Below are positions 14,577 to 14,654 of a DNA stretch of 14,654 bases, one piece after another. The position numbers and the translations under genes were made by a program. Origin of the DNA: an uncultured Opitutia bacterium. Its GTDB lineage: Bacteria; Verrucomicrobiota; Verrucomicrobiia; Opitutales; UBA953. The stretch lies in the NCBI GenBank assembly GCA_903829855.1, contig CAIKRN010000070.1, positions 1 to 14,654 of the forward strand, written 5' to 3'. Each line of letters starts with the position of its first letter. Position 1 is the first letter of the stretch. Under the pieces are notes generated by a model. It made no database searches. It saw only the letters and a program-made list of their open reading frames with translations, and was not told the origin of the DNA.

Positions 14577-14654
14577 TGCCGGAAAGACGCCCGCCAGAGG
14601 GATGAGAACCCGCGGGTTCGGCGAAGGCCGTTAGGCCGAGCAGGCGATGCCGCA
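14577..14654. repeat. Palindrome-rich segment after tRNA-Ser, possible dispersed repeat or structured RNA
   Basis: No gene is visible between the tRNA and the window end. The segment holds a perfect 14-base palindrome GAACCCGCGGGTTC (14606-14619), directly followed by a second inverted repeat: TCGGC (14618-14622) with GCCGA (14635-14639), or GGCC-GTTA-GGCC (14626-14637). The preceding 14533-14576 is more A/T-rich and unremarkable. There is no T-run, so it is not a classical terminator. It may be a dispersed repeat or the start of an RNA or gene cut by the edge. A single copy is visible, so the repeat reading is a guess. Confidence 0.35.

Noticed and set aside
14577..14654. Segment as SRP RNA, tmRNA, RNase P RNA or an intrinsic terminator
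   Set aside because: I could not find the SRP GGAAGGAAGCA-type core, a tmRNA tRNA-like end or RNase P conserved blocks, and there is no T-run.
1..14654. Mobile element, prophage, CRISPR array or defence system
   Set aside because: No transposase, integrase, direct-repeat array or defence domain is visible; the content is core housekeeping.

Overview
The window holds most of a division and cell wall (dcw) gene cluster from a bacterium, followed by a cysteine desulfurase gene, two convergent minus-strand genes and a serine tRNA. The DNA is GC-rich by eye (not computed). Gene order, a MurC-MurB fusion, a LysM gene between murD and ftsW, very divergent FtsQ and FtsZ, and a DUF2851 protein all suggest a Gram-negative of the PVC group, most likely Verrucomicrobiota (Opitutae-like). 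The taxonomic call is inference; no rRNA or taxonomic marker was searched.

Layout. Positions 2-12394 are all on the plus strand: mraY (3' end only), murD, a LysM membrane protein or lipoprotein, ftsW, murG, a fused murC-murB, ddl, ftsQ-like, ftsA, ftsZ and sufS. Five junctions are 4-base ATGA overlaps (mraY/murD, ftsW/murG, murG/murCB, murCB/ddl, ftsQ/ftsA). ddl-ftsQ and ftsA-ftsZ are separated by only 2 and 1 bases. This is one tightly coupled operon whose promoter lies upstream of the window. A strong bidirectional hairpin terminator at 12415-12442 separates sufS from the convergent minus-strand genes: an exported Ala/Lys/Glu-rich protein of unknown function, with a near-consensus sigma-70-type promoter that predicts a leaderless mRNA, and a DUF2851 protein. 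A tRNA-Ser(UGA) gene follows at 14445-14532, then a palindrome-rich segment runs to the window end. No gene-free stretch exceeds 300 bases.

How the genes work together. MurB, MurC, MurD and Ddl make the cytoplasmic UDP-MurNAc-peptide and its D-Ala-D-Ala end. MraY and MurG turn it into lipid I and lipid II. FtsW polymerises lipid II at the septum. FtsQ, FtsA and FtsZ provide divisome scaffolding, and FtsA anchors FtsZ filaments to the membrane. The LysM protein may bind peptidoglycan near the septum (inference).

Most notable observations: an FtsZ that keeps the GTP-binding residues and the C-terminal FtsA-binding peptide but has lost an aspartate of the T7 catalytic loop; a MurB half with Cys where the classical catalytic Ser is expected; a LysM protein inside the dcw operon; the leaderless-type promoter; and the structured segment after the tRNA. 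I see no mobile element, CRISPR array or defence system here.
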